DNA from: Pseudomonadota bacterium
GTDB taxonomy: Bacteria; Pseudomonadota; Alphaproteobacteria; Rhizobiales; Aestuariivirgaceae
Length of the DNA stretch: 64,000 bases
Assembly (NCBI GenBank): GCA_020161855.1
Contig: JAIUNJ010000004.1
Coordinates: 248,001 to 312,000 of the forward strand
Direction: 5' to 3'
The notes under the pieces were generated by a model. It searched no databases and was not told the DNA's origin. It worked only from the letters and a program-made list of their open reading frames with translations. Shown here one piece after another: positions 18,111 through 28,732 of the stretch. The translations under genes were made by a program, and so were the position numbers. The number at the start of each line of letters is the position of its first letter. The first letter of the stretch is position 1.

Positions 18111-19291
18111 ATGACGACATTTCCGCCCGCCTCCGAACAGGAATGGCTGACCCGCATCGCCAAGGTTCTGAAGGGCGAGGATTTCGAGAAGAAGCTGGTG
18201 TCGGAGATCGATGGTATCCGCATCGATCCGCTTTATGGGCGCATTGCAGCGCCCTCCGCAGGCCGCGCCAGGGTGGCGCCCTGGAAGATCCTGCAACGGG
18301 TTGACCATCCCAAGGCAGAACGGGCCAATGAACTTGCCGCCGAGGATGTGGCCGGTGGCGCAGATGGCCTGGTGCTCGTCGGCAAGGAAGAGGGGGCCGG
18401 GCAAAACATCGGCCTCGCCCCGGCAGATGTGGGGCGGGCGCTTCAAGGCATTGCCTTGCATCAGACAGAATTGCGCGTCGATGGCGGCGAGGCGCTGGGT
18501 AAGGCGCTGGCGGCCCATGTGGCGAGCCAGCCCGTTGATCCGGCGCGCCTCAAGATCAGCTTCGACTGTGATGATGCAGCGGCGGCGAAGGCACTTCACG
18601 GGCAGGGCTTTCAGGGGCCTTTCATGACGGCCGATGGCCGCATGTTTCATGGTGAGGGTGAGACAGACGCGGCTGAACTTGGCGCCAGCCTCGCCTGGCT
18701 GCTGCAGTCCTTGCGCAAGCTAGATTTTCTTTCCGACACCGAATTGCCAAGGGCCGTGAGCGTGACGCTGGCGGCAAGCCAGGACATGTTCCTCACACTC
18801 GCCAAGTTCCGCGCCATGCATCTGCTCTGGGCACGGCTGCTCGAAACCTGCCACCTGCCCATCACGCCGCTGGCGCTGCACGGCGAGACCTCGCGCATCA
18901 TGATGGCGGCCAAGGATCCGCACAGCAATCTGTTGCGCGCCGTTGCCGCGACCTTCGCTGCAGGCCTCGGCGGCACCGAGAGCTTCACCGTGCTGCCGCT
19001 GTCGGCCGCCCAGGGCCTGCCCAACAGCTTCGCGCGGCGCATGGCCCGCAACACGCAGATCATCCTGCAGCAAGAGTCCAGCCTGTGGCGGGCCCATGAT
19101 CCGGGTTCAGGCGCAGGCTACATCGAGCACCTCACCCAGGCCCTGTGCGAGCGGGGCTGGGACATCTTCAGGAGTTGCGAGAAGGGCGATTGGCCGGCGA
19201 GCGAGGCGCAGAACCTGCGCGTCTGGCCCGTGATCGGTGTCACGTCCTATCAGCTTGCCGAGGAACCGGCCGCGGAAGTGGAGAGCGCATC

Positions 19292-19295
<4 letters not shown>
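18111..19295 (+). CDS. mutA: methylmalonyl-CoA mutase small (beta) subunit, short form
   Basis: 394 residues from [13 protein letters not shown]. The sequence follows the TIM-barrel half of the mutase family ([21 protein letters not shown]-type segments, [18 protein letters not shown]) but lacks the catalytic substrate loop residues, as expected for the non-catalytic subunit. Known small subunits are about 620-640 residues with a degenerate B12-like domain; here that C-terminal half is absent. The stop overlaps the mutB start by 4 bp (ATGA). Together the subunits isomerise methylmalonyl-CoA and succinyl-CoA in propionate and branched-chain amino-acid breakdown. Confidence 0.85.
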
Positions 19296-21442
<2,147 letters not shown>

Positions 21443-21516
21443 GAGCAATCTGCCGGGGCTTGCCTCCAACTTGCAGCCACCCTATGCAGCGGCATTCTTT
21501 CTGACGCGGATTCATC

Positions 21517-22179
21517 GTGCCTGATTTCATTGCCGAAATTTTCACCCAGCAGGGCCTGATCGCCCTGGGCCAGGTCATCATGATCGATCTGGTACTGGCT
21601 GGCGACAACGCCATTGTCATTGGTCTCGCCGCTGCCGGACTGCCCAAGGACCAGCGCAACAAGGCCATTCTGGTTGGTATCATCGCGGCCACCGTGCTGC
21701 GTATCGTCTTTGCCGGACTGACCACGCAGCTTCTGCAGATTCTCGGCCTCCTGCTCGTCGGCGGCATTCTGCTGCTCTGGGTGTCGTGGAAGATGTGGCG
21801 CGAATTGCGCGATGGCGGCCATCAGGAGGAAGCCATCGAGGCAGTCACCGGCGAGGACGTCAACGCCGATGGCAGCATCGCCCGAAAGGCGCCACGCAAG
21901 ACATTCAGTCAGGCGGCCTGGCAGATTGTCGTGGCCGACATCTCCATGTCGCTGGACAACGTGCTGGCCGTGGCCGGTGCGGCGCGCGAGCATCCGTCGG
22001 TTCTTGTGATCGGCCTCGTGCTCTCGATTGCACTCATGGGGCTTGCCGCATCCTTCATCGCCAAGCTGCTGCACCGCTACCGCTGGATCGCCTATGTTGG
22101 CCTGGTGATCATCCTCTATGTGGCGCTCGACATGATCTATCGTGGTGCGCTGGAAATCTGGCCGAACTTGCTGGGCTAG
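21517..22179 (+). CDS. TerC-family integral membrane protein
   Basis: 220 residues with about seven membrane segments and both TerC signatures: DLVLAGDNAIVIGLA (about residues 22-36) and DISMSLDNVLAVAGAA (about 143-158), whose acidic residues are thought to bind a metal. A cytoplasmic linker (HQEEAIEAVTGEDVNADGS) separates the halves. The start is GTG at 21517. TerC proteins are linked to tellurite resistance, manganese export and metalation of secreted proteins; which applies here is open. The last 4 bp overlap the end of the convergent gene. Confidence 0.88.
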   Translation: MPDFIAEIFTQQGLIALGQVIMIDLVLAGDNAIVIGLAAAGLPKDQRNKAILVGIIAATVLRIVFAGLTTQLLQILGLLLVGGILLLWVSWKMWRELRDGGHQEEAIEAVTGEDVNADGSIARKAPRKTFSQAAWQIVVADISMSLDNVLAVAGAAREHPSVLVIGLVLSIALMGLAASFIAKLLHRYRWIAYVGLVIILYVALDMIYRGALEIWPNLLG

Positions 22180-22793
22180 TTTTTGGCCAGAAGGTTTGCG
22201 CCGGCAAAGGCCCGGCGCAGCCATGGCACATCGGGCGCATCCCAGTTGGGCGGGTTGCCGCAGACGAGATCGAAGAAGGCAACGGCTGCCGCCGGATTTT
22301 CCGCGACGTTCTCCCTGAAGGAGGCCCAGAACTTCGGGTCATTCGATTGCGGCGTTGCCTCGGGTTCGGCGAGGCCCATGTCATGGAGAATGGCTCCCGC
22401 TACCGAAAGACAGAAGCTCGTGTAGGCATAGCCTTCCGGCCAGCTGTTGAGCGGGTGCAGGGCAAGCTTGCCGTCGAGCCTAGAGGGGGCATCCTCGCGG
22501 GGCGCCGTTTGCAGCGGGTGAGCGGCCAGCAGTTCCTTCAACATCAGTCCCGCCGCATAAATCACGAAATCCTGCCGGTTGATGTCCGCCAGATGCTTGG
22601 TGGCATCGAAACGCTCGCGCCAGTTGGCAAAAGCGGTGGCCAGTGCCGCATGGTCGACATGGGCAGCCAGAGGCGAGTCGCGGAACAGCAAGTCCAGGTT
22701 GCGCTCGAAGGACCTCAGGATCGTGCGAAAGCGCCGCGCCTCGTGCGCGAGGTCAGGCAGCGTCGCGATTTCGTCTTTGAGGGGCGTTAACAT
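22176..22793 (-). CDS. conserved hypothetical protein
   Basis: 205 residues from MLTPLKDEIATLPD; a longer frame upstream crosses the divergent gene's promoter. It is soluble and helical, with HVDHAALATAFANWRERFD and SWPEGYAYTSFCLSVAGAIL segments. I do not recognise a named family. Its gene converges on terC (4-bp overlap) and diverges from another unknown at 22848, the two starts being 54 bp apart, which suggests a shared regulatory region. Confidence 0.6.
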   Translation of the reverse strand: MLTPLKDEIATLPDLAHEARRFRTILRSFERNLDLLFRDSPLAAHVDHAALATAFANWRERFDATKHLADINRQDFVIYAAGLMLKELLAAHPLQTAPREDAPSRLDGKLALHPLNSWPEGYAYTSFCLSVAGAILHDMGLAEPEATPQSNDPKFWASFRENVAENPAAAVAFFDLVCGNPPNWDAPDVPWLRRAFAGANLLAKN

Positions 22794-22847
22794 TCTGCGT
22801 CGCAGTATCGCTTGACGCTGCCACCCCGGCAAGGTTCAAATTGGCCC

Positions 22848-23618
22848 ATGACGATAGCGCTTCGCACTGCTGGTTCGATGACAGATCATGCCGTCTGCAT
22901 GGCGGCCGGCGTGCGCGACGGGCTGCGCACGGCGCAATATTACGTGCGCGACATGTCTCACGCCGACGCGACCGAAACGGCGCAGCCCACCGTGTTGTCG
23001 CGTGGCGTCGGCTGGGCCGCACGGCTGGCCGACTGGTTGCTGTCGCGGGCGGCGGACCTTTCCATCCGCATCTTCCTGCCATCGTGGCGGAACCTGCCTT
23101 CACCCTTCGCTCCGCACATGATGGAGGAGGTGACGCGCGCCATTGGCGAAAACCGCCTCGCCATGACGTCGCTTTTCACGGCCTATTTCTTCAGGGCCAC
23201 GCGGCACATTCTCGACCGTTGTGCCGAGCCGCCTTTCCTTGTGCTTGAGCATCGCATTGATGCGGCGCGGCGCCTGCTGGCCGAGCGCAACATTGAATCG
23301 CCGTCGCGCGTGACGGTTCTTGGAGAAGTGCTTCTGGCTCTGGCCGAGACGCGTGCCATTGCCCGCATCGGCAAGGCGAAGACCGGCTATGCCTTCCTCG
23401 ATGGCACCGATCCCAACATTGCCGTGATGGCCACGGCCTGCCTCGCGCTGTTGCTGGCCGAAGAAGGCAAGCCGATCGAGACGCTGGATGAAGATGAGTT
23501 CTTCGCCATCGCGGGCGCATTGATCGCACCGCGCCTGCCGGCCATGGGGCAGGCCATCAAGCAGCGCGATGCTGCGGCGCTCGCAAGCGAGCTTGCCCAG
23601 GTGCGCGAGCTCTACTGA
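22848..23618 (+). CDS. conserved hypothetical protein
   Basis: 256 residues from MTIALRTAGSMTDH (an ATG twelve codons upstream is also in frame). Largely helical; a mildly hydrophobic stretch near residues 66-80 (LADWLLSRAADLSIRIF) is not a convincing membrane span. No catalytic motif is recognisable. It is divergent from the gene at 22793. The coding character is supported by good third-position GC and a uniform Ala/Leu-rich composition like its neighbours. Confidence 0.6.
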   Translation: MTIALRTAGSMTDHAVCMAAGVRDGLRTAQYYVRDMSHADATETAQPTVLSRGVGWAARLADWLLSRAADLSIRIFLPSWRNLPSPFAPHMMEEVTRAIGENRLAMTSLFTAYFFRATRHILDRCAEPPFLVLEHRIDAARRLLAERNIESPSRVTVLGEVLLALAETRAIARIGKAKTGYAFLDGTDPNIAVMATACLALLLAEEGKPIETLDEDEFFAIAGALIAPRLPAMGQAIKQRDAAALASELAQVRELY

Positions 23619-23792
23619 CGTCGCTGAAATGCCAAAACATCAGGCAAACTGGCCTGTGTCTTGCCGTGTTTTGACGACTTGCCCAATTCTGAATCACTCG
23701 ATAAGGTTCTTGAGAAATATCAGAAAAAGAAGACGACGCAGGGAGCTGGAGTGTGTGGGGAAACAAAGCCGCGAGTGCGGCTCAGGATAACT

Positions 23793-23808
23793 GTTACTTC
23801 TTTGTAAC
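23793..23808. promoter_or_regulatory. inverted repeat upstream of the TRAP operon
   Basis: GTTAC-TTCTTT-GTAAC, 21 bp before the dctQ-like start. It is a plausible operator for an unseen regulator, or a chance short palindrome. Confidence 0.3.
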
Positions 23809-23829
23809 GAACCCGCTGATGCCATCATC

Positions 23830-24342
23830 ATGATCAAGGCACTGCGGAGCTATGTCAGGGTTGTTGACAGGTTGTCCGACTGGGTTGGCATTGTTGCGAT
23901 GTCGCTCATTGTCGTGATGATTGCAGTGCTGCTGCTTGATGCAGTGACACGTAACGTCATCCGCATGCCGCTGCATTGGTGCGTCGAGGTGGCCCAGTTT
24001 ACACTCGCGGCCTACTATTTCTTGGGCGGTGCGATGACGCTCAAGAACAACGACCACGTGCGCATGGACCTGTTCTATGACCGGCTTTCGGAACGCGGAA
24101 AGGCGGGTCTCGATTTCGTGACCATGGCCTGCTTGTTGTTCTATCTCGGGGTGTTGCTCGTCGGCAGCATCTCAAGCCTCGAGTATGCCATTGCAACTGG
24201 CGAGCGGCGTTTCTCCATCTGGAACCCGTCGATGATCCCGATCAAAGCCCTGATGTCGGCATGCCTGGTCCTGATGATACTGCAGACTGTTTCCCTCGCG
24301 ATCAAATATGCAGCGAAATGGCGCGGGGTGCAGATTCCATGA
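23830..24342 (+). CDS. dctQ: TRAP transporter small permease (DctQ)
   Basis: 170 residues with four membrane segments and the DctQ family signature around GGAMTLKNNDHVRMDLFYDRLSE (only its core is quoted: NNDHVRMDLFYDRL). It forms the small inner-membrane subunit that works with DctM to drive sodium-coupled uptake of an organic acid delivered by DctP. Its stop overlaps the dctM start by 4 bp. Confidence 0.9.
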   Translation: MIKALRSYVRVVDRLSDWVGIVAMSLIVVMIAVLLLDAVTRNVIRMPLHWCVEVAQFTLAAYYFLGGAMTLKNNDHVRMDLFYDRLSERGKAGLDFVTMACLLFYLGVLLVGSISSLEYAIATGERRFSIWNPSMIPIKALMSACLVLMILQTVSLAIKYAAKWRGVQIP

Positions 24343-25661
24343 GTTATGAGCTGATTGCCCTCTCGATGTTTGGGGCGATGATGGTGATGCTGCTTACGGG
24401 GCAGCGCGTCTTCGCCGCCATCGGCTTCGTCGCTTCCGCTGCCGCTTTGCTGCTCTACGGCAACGGCGCTATCGAGATGCCGTATAGTCAGGTTTTCAAG
24501 GCCTTTAACTGGTTCCCGCTCCTGACCGTGCCTCTCTTCATCTACATGGGCTACATCCTATCAGAATCAGGAATCGCCGAAGACCTGTACAAGATGTTGC
24601 ATGTCTGGTTTGGCAGGCTGCGCGGCGGCCTTGCCATCGGCACCATCCTGCTCATGGTCATCATCTCGGCGATGAACGGCCTGTCAGTCGCCGGCATGGC
24701 CATCGGAGCGACGATCGCACTGCCGGAGATGCTGCGCCGTGGCTATGACAAGATCATGATCTCGGGCGTTGTTCAGGGCGGTTCTTCGCTCGGAATCCTG
24801 ATTCCGCCGAGCGTCGTGCTGGTGCTTTATGGCATGATCGCGCGCCAGCCGGTGGGACAGTTGTGGCTCGCCGGCGTGTTTCCGGGCCTCATCATGGCGG
24901 CGATTTTCGTGATCTACATCGTTGTCCGCTGCAAACTCAACCCGGCGCTGGCACCGACAGTTGCGGATGAAGACCTGAACATGCCCTGGAGCGAAAAACT
25001 GCGGCTGCTCCGTGCCGGCATTCTGCCTTTTCTCATCTTCTTCTTCATGACCGGCCTTTTCGTGTTCGGCTACACGAGCCTCGTTGAAAGCTCTGCTGTC
25101 GGCGCGACCTGCGCTACGCTGGCGGCGTTGTACAAGAGACGCCTGAACTGGAAGGTGTTGAAGGACACCGCAAGGAACACCCTGGCGATCTCCGCGATGT
25201 TCATGTGGCTCATCCTGGCCGCCCTGGCCTTCGGCGCAATCTTTGACGGTCTTGGCGCGGCGCGCGCACTCGAGAATTTCGTGATCGGTCAACTCGGGCT
25301 AGAGCCCTGGATGGTGCTCGGTATAATGATGGCGAGCTTCATCATTCTTGGCGTGTTCCTCGATGACACGGCGATGCTCGTGATCGTTGCACCACTCTAT
25401 ATCCCGCTGGTGAAAGCGCTGGGATATGATCTGGTCTGGTTTGGCGTTCTCTATACGATCACCTGCCAGATCGCCTACATCACGCCTCCGTTCGGCTATA
25501 ATCTCTTCCTGATGCGCGCGCTGGCGCCGAAAGAGATTACCTTGGTGGATATCTACAAATCCATTTGGCCATTCGTGGCAATGATGATCGTGACGATCAT
25601 CCTGCTCATGATTTTTCCGCAGCTCGCGCTTTGGCTGCCCAACACGGTCTACGGAAAATAG
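24339..25661 (+). CDS. dctM: TRAP transporter large permease (DctM)
   Basis: 440 residues from MSYELIALSMFG at the ATGA overlap. About twelve membrane segments. Conserved DctM motifs are present: SVAGMAIGATIALPEM, GGSSLGILIPPSVVLVLYG, FLDDTAMLVIVAPLYIP and ITPPFGYNLFLMR. It is the channel subunit in the inner membrane. The substrate is set by DctP and is not evident; the PPFGYNLF form is common in mannitol/chloroaromatic-type TRAP families. Confidence 0.92.
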   Translation: MSYELIALSMFGAMMVMLLTGQRVFAAIGFVASAAALLLYGNGAIEMPYSQVFKAFNWFPLLTVPLFIYMGYILSESGIAEDLYKMLHVWFGRLRGGLAIGTILLMVIISAMNGLSVAGMAIGATIALPEMLRRGYDKIMISGVVQGGSSLGILIPPSVVLVLYGMIARQPVGQLWLAGVFPGLIMAAIFVIYIVVRCKLNPALAPTVADEDLNMPWSEKLRLLRAGILPFLIFFFMTGLFVFGYTSLVESSAVGATCATLAALYKRRLNWKVLKDTARNTLAISAMFMWLILAALAFGAIFDGLGAARALENFVIGQLGLEPWMVLGIMMASFIILGVFLDDTAMLVIVAPLYIPLVKALGYDLVWFGVLYTITCQIAYITPPFGYNLFLMRALAPKEITLVDIYKSIWPFVAMMIVTIILLMIFPQLALWLPNTVYGK

Positions 25662-25728
25662 GGGAAGAAGGGAAACGATGCCAGGAGCTCCGGCTTCCGG
25701 GGCTCCCCAATGCAAGGGAGAAAGACCA

Positions 25729-26823
25729 ATGACTGAGAAGAAACCGCCAACCTTCGACGGCCCAACGGAGAAGATCCTTTCCGCCCGGCGCTCGATGCTC
25801 AAGAACCTCGGCGTGGGCAGTGCGGCGATTGCAGCCTCAACGCTCGCGGCGCCGGCCATCGTCCGCGCGCAAAGCCCCATCAAGTGGCGCCTGCAGACCT
25901 ATTCCGGCGCACCGCTCGGCGCGCATGTGATCAAGCCGCAGATCGATGCCTTCAACATTGCGGCCAACGGCGAGATGGAGATCGAACTCTATTACGCCGA
26001 CCAGCTCGTGCCGACGGGCGAGCTGTTCCGCGCCATGCAGAACGGCACCATCGATGCCGTGCAGTCGGATGAAGCCACCATGGCATCGCCAGTCGATATT
26101 GCAGTGTTCGGCGGCTATTTCCCCTTCGCCACGCGCTACAGCCTCGATGTGCCGGCGCTGTTCCGCTACTACGGGCTGAAGGAAATCTGGGAAGACGCCT
26201 ACAAGGATGTCGAGAACGTCACCTGGCTTTCGGCCGGTGCCTGGGATCCGCTGCACATCTTCACCAAGGAACCGATCCGCAGCCTTGCCGACATGAACGG
26301 CAAGCGCGTGTTCGGCGTGCCGACGGCGGGCAAGTTCCTGTCGAAGTACGGTCTCGTGCCTGTGACTGTTCCGTGGGACAACGTGGAAGTGGCGATCCAG
26401 ACCGGCGAACTCGACGGTGTGGCATGGTGCGGCTTCACCGAAGCCTATGAAGTCGGCTGGGCCGACGTCTGCAAGTATGCGCTGACCAACAGCGTCACGG
26501 GCGCCTGGTTCGGCAGCTACTTCGCCAACACCGCGTCGTGGAACAAGGTCCCGCCGCATCTGCAGGAGCTCTTCAAGATCACCATCGACCAGTCGCACTA
26601 CTATCGCGCCGTCTGGTACTGGGGTGGCGAGGCCAAGCTCCGCACCGAAGGCAAGAAGATGGAGCTGACCTCGCTTCCGCCCGAGGAGTGGCAGCAGGTC
26701 GTCAACGACGCCAAGGGCTTCTGGGACGAAACAGCCGCAGCAAGCCCGCGCGCGGCCCAGGTCGTGGCAGCACTCAAGGCCTATTCCGATACCATGGAAA
26801 AGGCCGGCTATCCCTATCGTTGA
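25729..26823 (+). CDS. dctP: TRAP transporter periplasmic binding protein (DctP), Tat-type signal
   Basis: 364 residues from MTEKKPPTFDG. A twin-arginine signal (ARRSMLKNLGVG, then a hydrophobic run ending in APAIVRAQS, residues about 23-50) suggests export in folded form through Tat. The family core follows: the substrate-clamping Arg in MNGKRVFGVPTAGKF and the WCGFTEAYEVGW segment. It is 67 bp after dctM and closed by a strong terminator. The ligand is unknown; folded export is a prediction from the RR motif. Confidence 0.9.
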   Translation: MTEKKPPTFDGPTEKILSARRSMLKNLGVGSAAIAASTLAAPAIVRAQSPIKWRLQTYSGAPLGAHVIKPQIDAFNIAANGEMEIELYYADQLVPTGELFRAMQNGTIDAVQSDEATMASPVDIAVFGGYFPFATRYSLDVPALFRYYGLKEIWEDAYKDVENVTWLSAGAWDPLHIFTKEPIRSLADMNGKRVFGVPTAGKFLSKYGLVPVTVPWDNVEVAIQTGELDGVAWCGFTEAYEVGWADVCKYALTNSVTGAWFGSYFANTASWNKVPPHLQELFKITIDQSHYYRAVWYWGGEAKLRTEGKKMELTSLPPEEWQQVVNDAKGFWDETAAASPRAAQVVAALKAYSDTMEKAGYPYR

Positions 26824-26845
26824 TCGCAACGCACGGAAACAAGAG

Positions 26846-26872
26846 AGGGCGGCCTGCAAGGCCGCCCTTTTC
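26846..26872 (+). terminator. Rho-independent terminator of the TRAP operon
   Basis: AGGGCGGCC (26846-26854), loop TGCAA, GGCCGCCCT (26860-26868) and a following T-run. It sits between the convergent dctP and mttB-type genes. Confidence 0.9.
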
Positions 26873-26895
26873 ATTGAAGACCGCTGTTGGCGATA

Positions 26896-28467
26896 TCAGC
26901 TGACGCTGTCCGGCAGCACTTCCTTGCGCTTGGCCATGAAGGCCTGCAGCGCCTCGTCTATGCCCGGATCGAGGGCTGGCGCCTCATAGTCCCGCAGCAT
27001 CTGCTTCCACTTGGCATTGGCGCGCTGCACGATGTCTTTCTCGCCATCGTCGCGCCATTGCTCAAAGGAGTTGTTGTCGGCGAGCGATGAGCGCCAGAAG
27101 GCCGTCTCGAAATTGGCCTGGGTATGTGCCGAGCCCAGATAATGCGAGCCGGGGCCGACCTCGCGGATGGCATCCATGGCCTGGCCATTTTCCGAGAAAT
27201 CCACACCCTCGGCGAATTTCTGAAACATGGTGAGCTGGTCGGCATCCATGATCAGTTTTTCATAGCCGGATGCGAGGCCACCTTCGAGCCAGCCCGCGGC
27301 ATGGAGACAGAAATTGACGCCGGACATCAGCGTCGGCCACAGCGTGTTGGCGCTTTCATAGGCGGCCTGCGCATCTGCAACCTTGGAGCCGCAGAGACCG
27401 CCACCCGAACGGAAGGGCACGCCCATGCGGCGCGCCAGCTGGGCTGCGCCGAAGGTGACATGGGCCGGTTCCGGCGTGCCAAAGGTTGGTGCGCCGGATT
27501 GCATCGACATGGAGGCTGCGAAGGTGCCGAACACGACCGGCGCGCCGGGACGGCACAGCTGCGTGAAGGCGATACCGACAGAAGCTTCGGCCAGGATCTG
27601 CGTGAGCGTGCCGACCGTCGTCGTCGGCGACATGGCGCCCGCCACGATGAAGGGCGAGATGACCGTGGCCTGGTTGGCGCGGGCATAGGCCTTCAGGGCG
27701 CCGAGCATCACGCCATCCCACACCATCGGCGAGTTGGCATTGATGAGCGAGGTCATCACGCAGTTCTGGTCGACAAACTCCTTGCCGAAGACAAGCTCCG
27801 CCATGGCCACACTGTCTTCGGCGCGTTCACCCGCCGTGACCGAGCCCATGAAGGGTTTGTCGTTGTACTTGATGTGCGTGTAGACCATGTCGAGATGGCG
27901 CTTGGCCACCGGAATGTCCACCGGTTCGCAGAGCGTGCCGCCCGCATGATGCAGGCTGGGCGACATGTAGACGAGCTTGGCGAAATTACGGAAGTCCTCG
28001 ATCGTGGCATAGCGGCGGCCTTCATCGAGATTGCGGATGAAGGGCGGGCCATAGACCGGCGCAAAGACCGTGTTGTTGCCGCCGATGACGACATTGTTGG
28101 CGGGGTTGCGCGCATGCTGCACATATTCGCGCGGCGCAGTCTTGACCAGCGAACGCACGAGGCCCTTGGGAAAGCGAACGCGGAAGCGCTTCGGGTCGAT
28201 TTCCGAGGCCCTGACATCAGCACCTGCATCCTTCCACATGCCGGCCGCTTCCGGATCCTCGTAGAAGTCGATGCCGACTTCCTGCAGCACGGTCTCGGCA
28301 TTGTGCTCGATCAGTTCGAGCTGTTCGTCGGTCAGTGGCTCATAGAGCTTGACCTTGCGGCGGATGTAACCCGCCTGGCGGACAGTGGTGGCGGTGCGGG
28401 CAGCACGGCGCGCATCCGCGCCGCCGCGGGCGCGGCGGCCTGAAGGGGCGGGTTGGGCGTCGGTCAT
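26896..28467 (-). CDS. trimethylamine methyltransferase (MttB) family protein, non-pyrrolysine
   Basis: 523 residues. After a basic, disordered N-terminus (about 30 residues rich in Arg/Ala) comes the MttB TIM barrel: LTDEQLELIEHNAETVLQEV, FAPVYGPPFIRNLDEGRR, SLINANSPMVWDGVMLGAL and HLGSAHTQANFE-like HYLGSAHTQANFETAFWR near the end. True TMA methyltransferases carry pyrrolysine encoded by in-frame UAG; this frame has no amber codon. Relatives of this class demethylate quaternary amines such as glycine betaine to a corrinoid protein. No corrinoid protein gene is adjacent. Convergent with the TRAP operon. Confidence 0.8.
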   Translation of the reverse strand: MTDAQPAPSGRRARGGADARRAARTATTVRQAGYIRRKVKLYEPLTDEQLELIEHNAETVLQEVGIDFYEDPEAAGMWKDAGADVRASEIDPKRFRVRFPKGLVRSLVKTAPREYVQHARNPANNVVIGGNNTVFAPVYGPPFIRNLDEGRRYATIEDFRNFAKLVYMSPSLHHAGGTLCEPVDIPVAKRHLDMVYTHIKYNDKPFMGSVTAGERAEDSVAMAELVFGKEFVDQNCVMTSLINANSPMVWDGVMLGALKAYARANQATVISPFIVAGAMSPTTTVGTLTQILAEASVGIAFTQLCRPGAPVVFGTFAASMSMQSGAPTFGTPEPAHVTFGAAQLARRMGVPFRSGGGLCGSKVADAQAAYESANTLWPTLMSGVNFCLHAAGWLEGGLASGYEKLIMDADQLTMFQKFAEGVDFSENGQAMDAIREVGPGSHYLGSAHTQANFETAFWRSSLADNNSFEQWRDDGEKDIVQRANAKWKQMLRDYEAPALDPGIDEALQAFMAKRKEVLPDSVS

Positions 28468-28732
28468 GGGGGCCTCTGGACTGGACGGGGTGAGATTTTG
28501 TCACCGCAGGTTTAAGCTGTTCAACGCCTGGCCACAGGCCCGCAAGCGTCAGGGCAATGGCGGGAAACGACTGCCCCCTCTTTCCCGGCACGGGGCAAAA
28601 TCCCCTTTTGGCTGCAGATGTTACCGGATGAAAACCAAGACGCGCTGTTGTGGAAAGTTTTAGCGTTATTCCTTCGCTTCTCTTAGGGGGCTTGCTGCCA
28701 TAGCCTGCCGAGTCGGCAAGCGGAGTGCGGTC

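Noticed and set aside
27124-28443. 439-codon plus-strand frame opposite the MttB-type gene
   Set aside because: Shadow of a well-supported minus-strand gene; His/Arg-rich composition typical of antisense reading.
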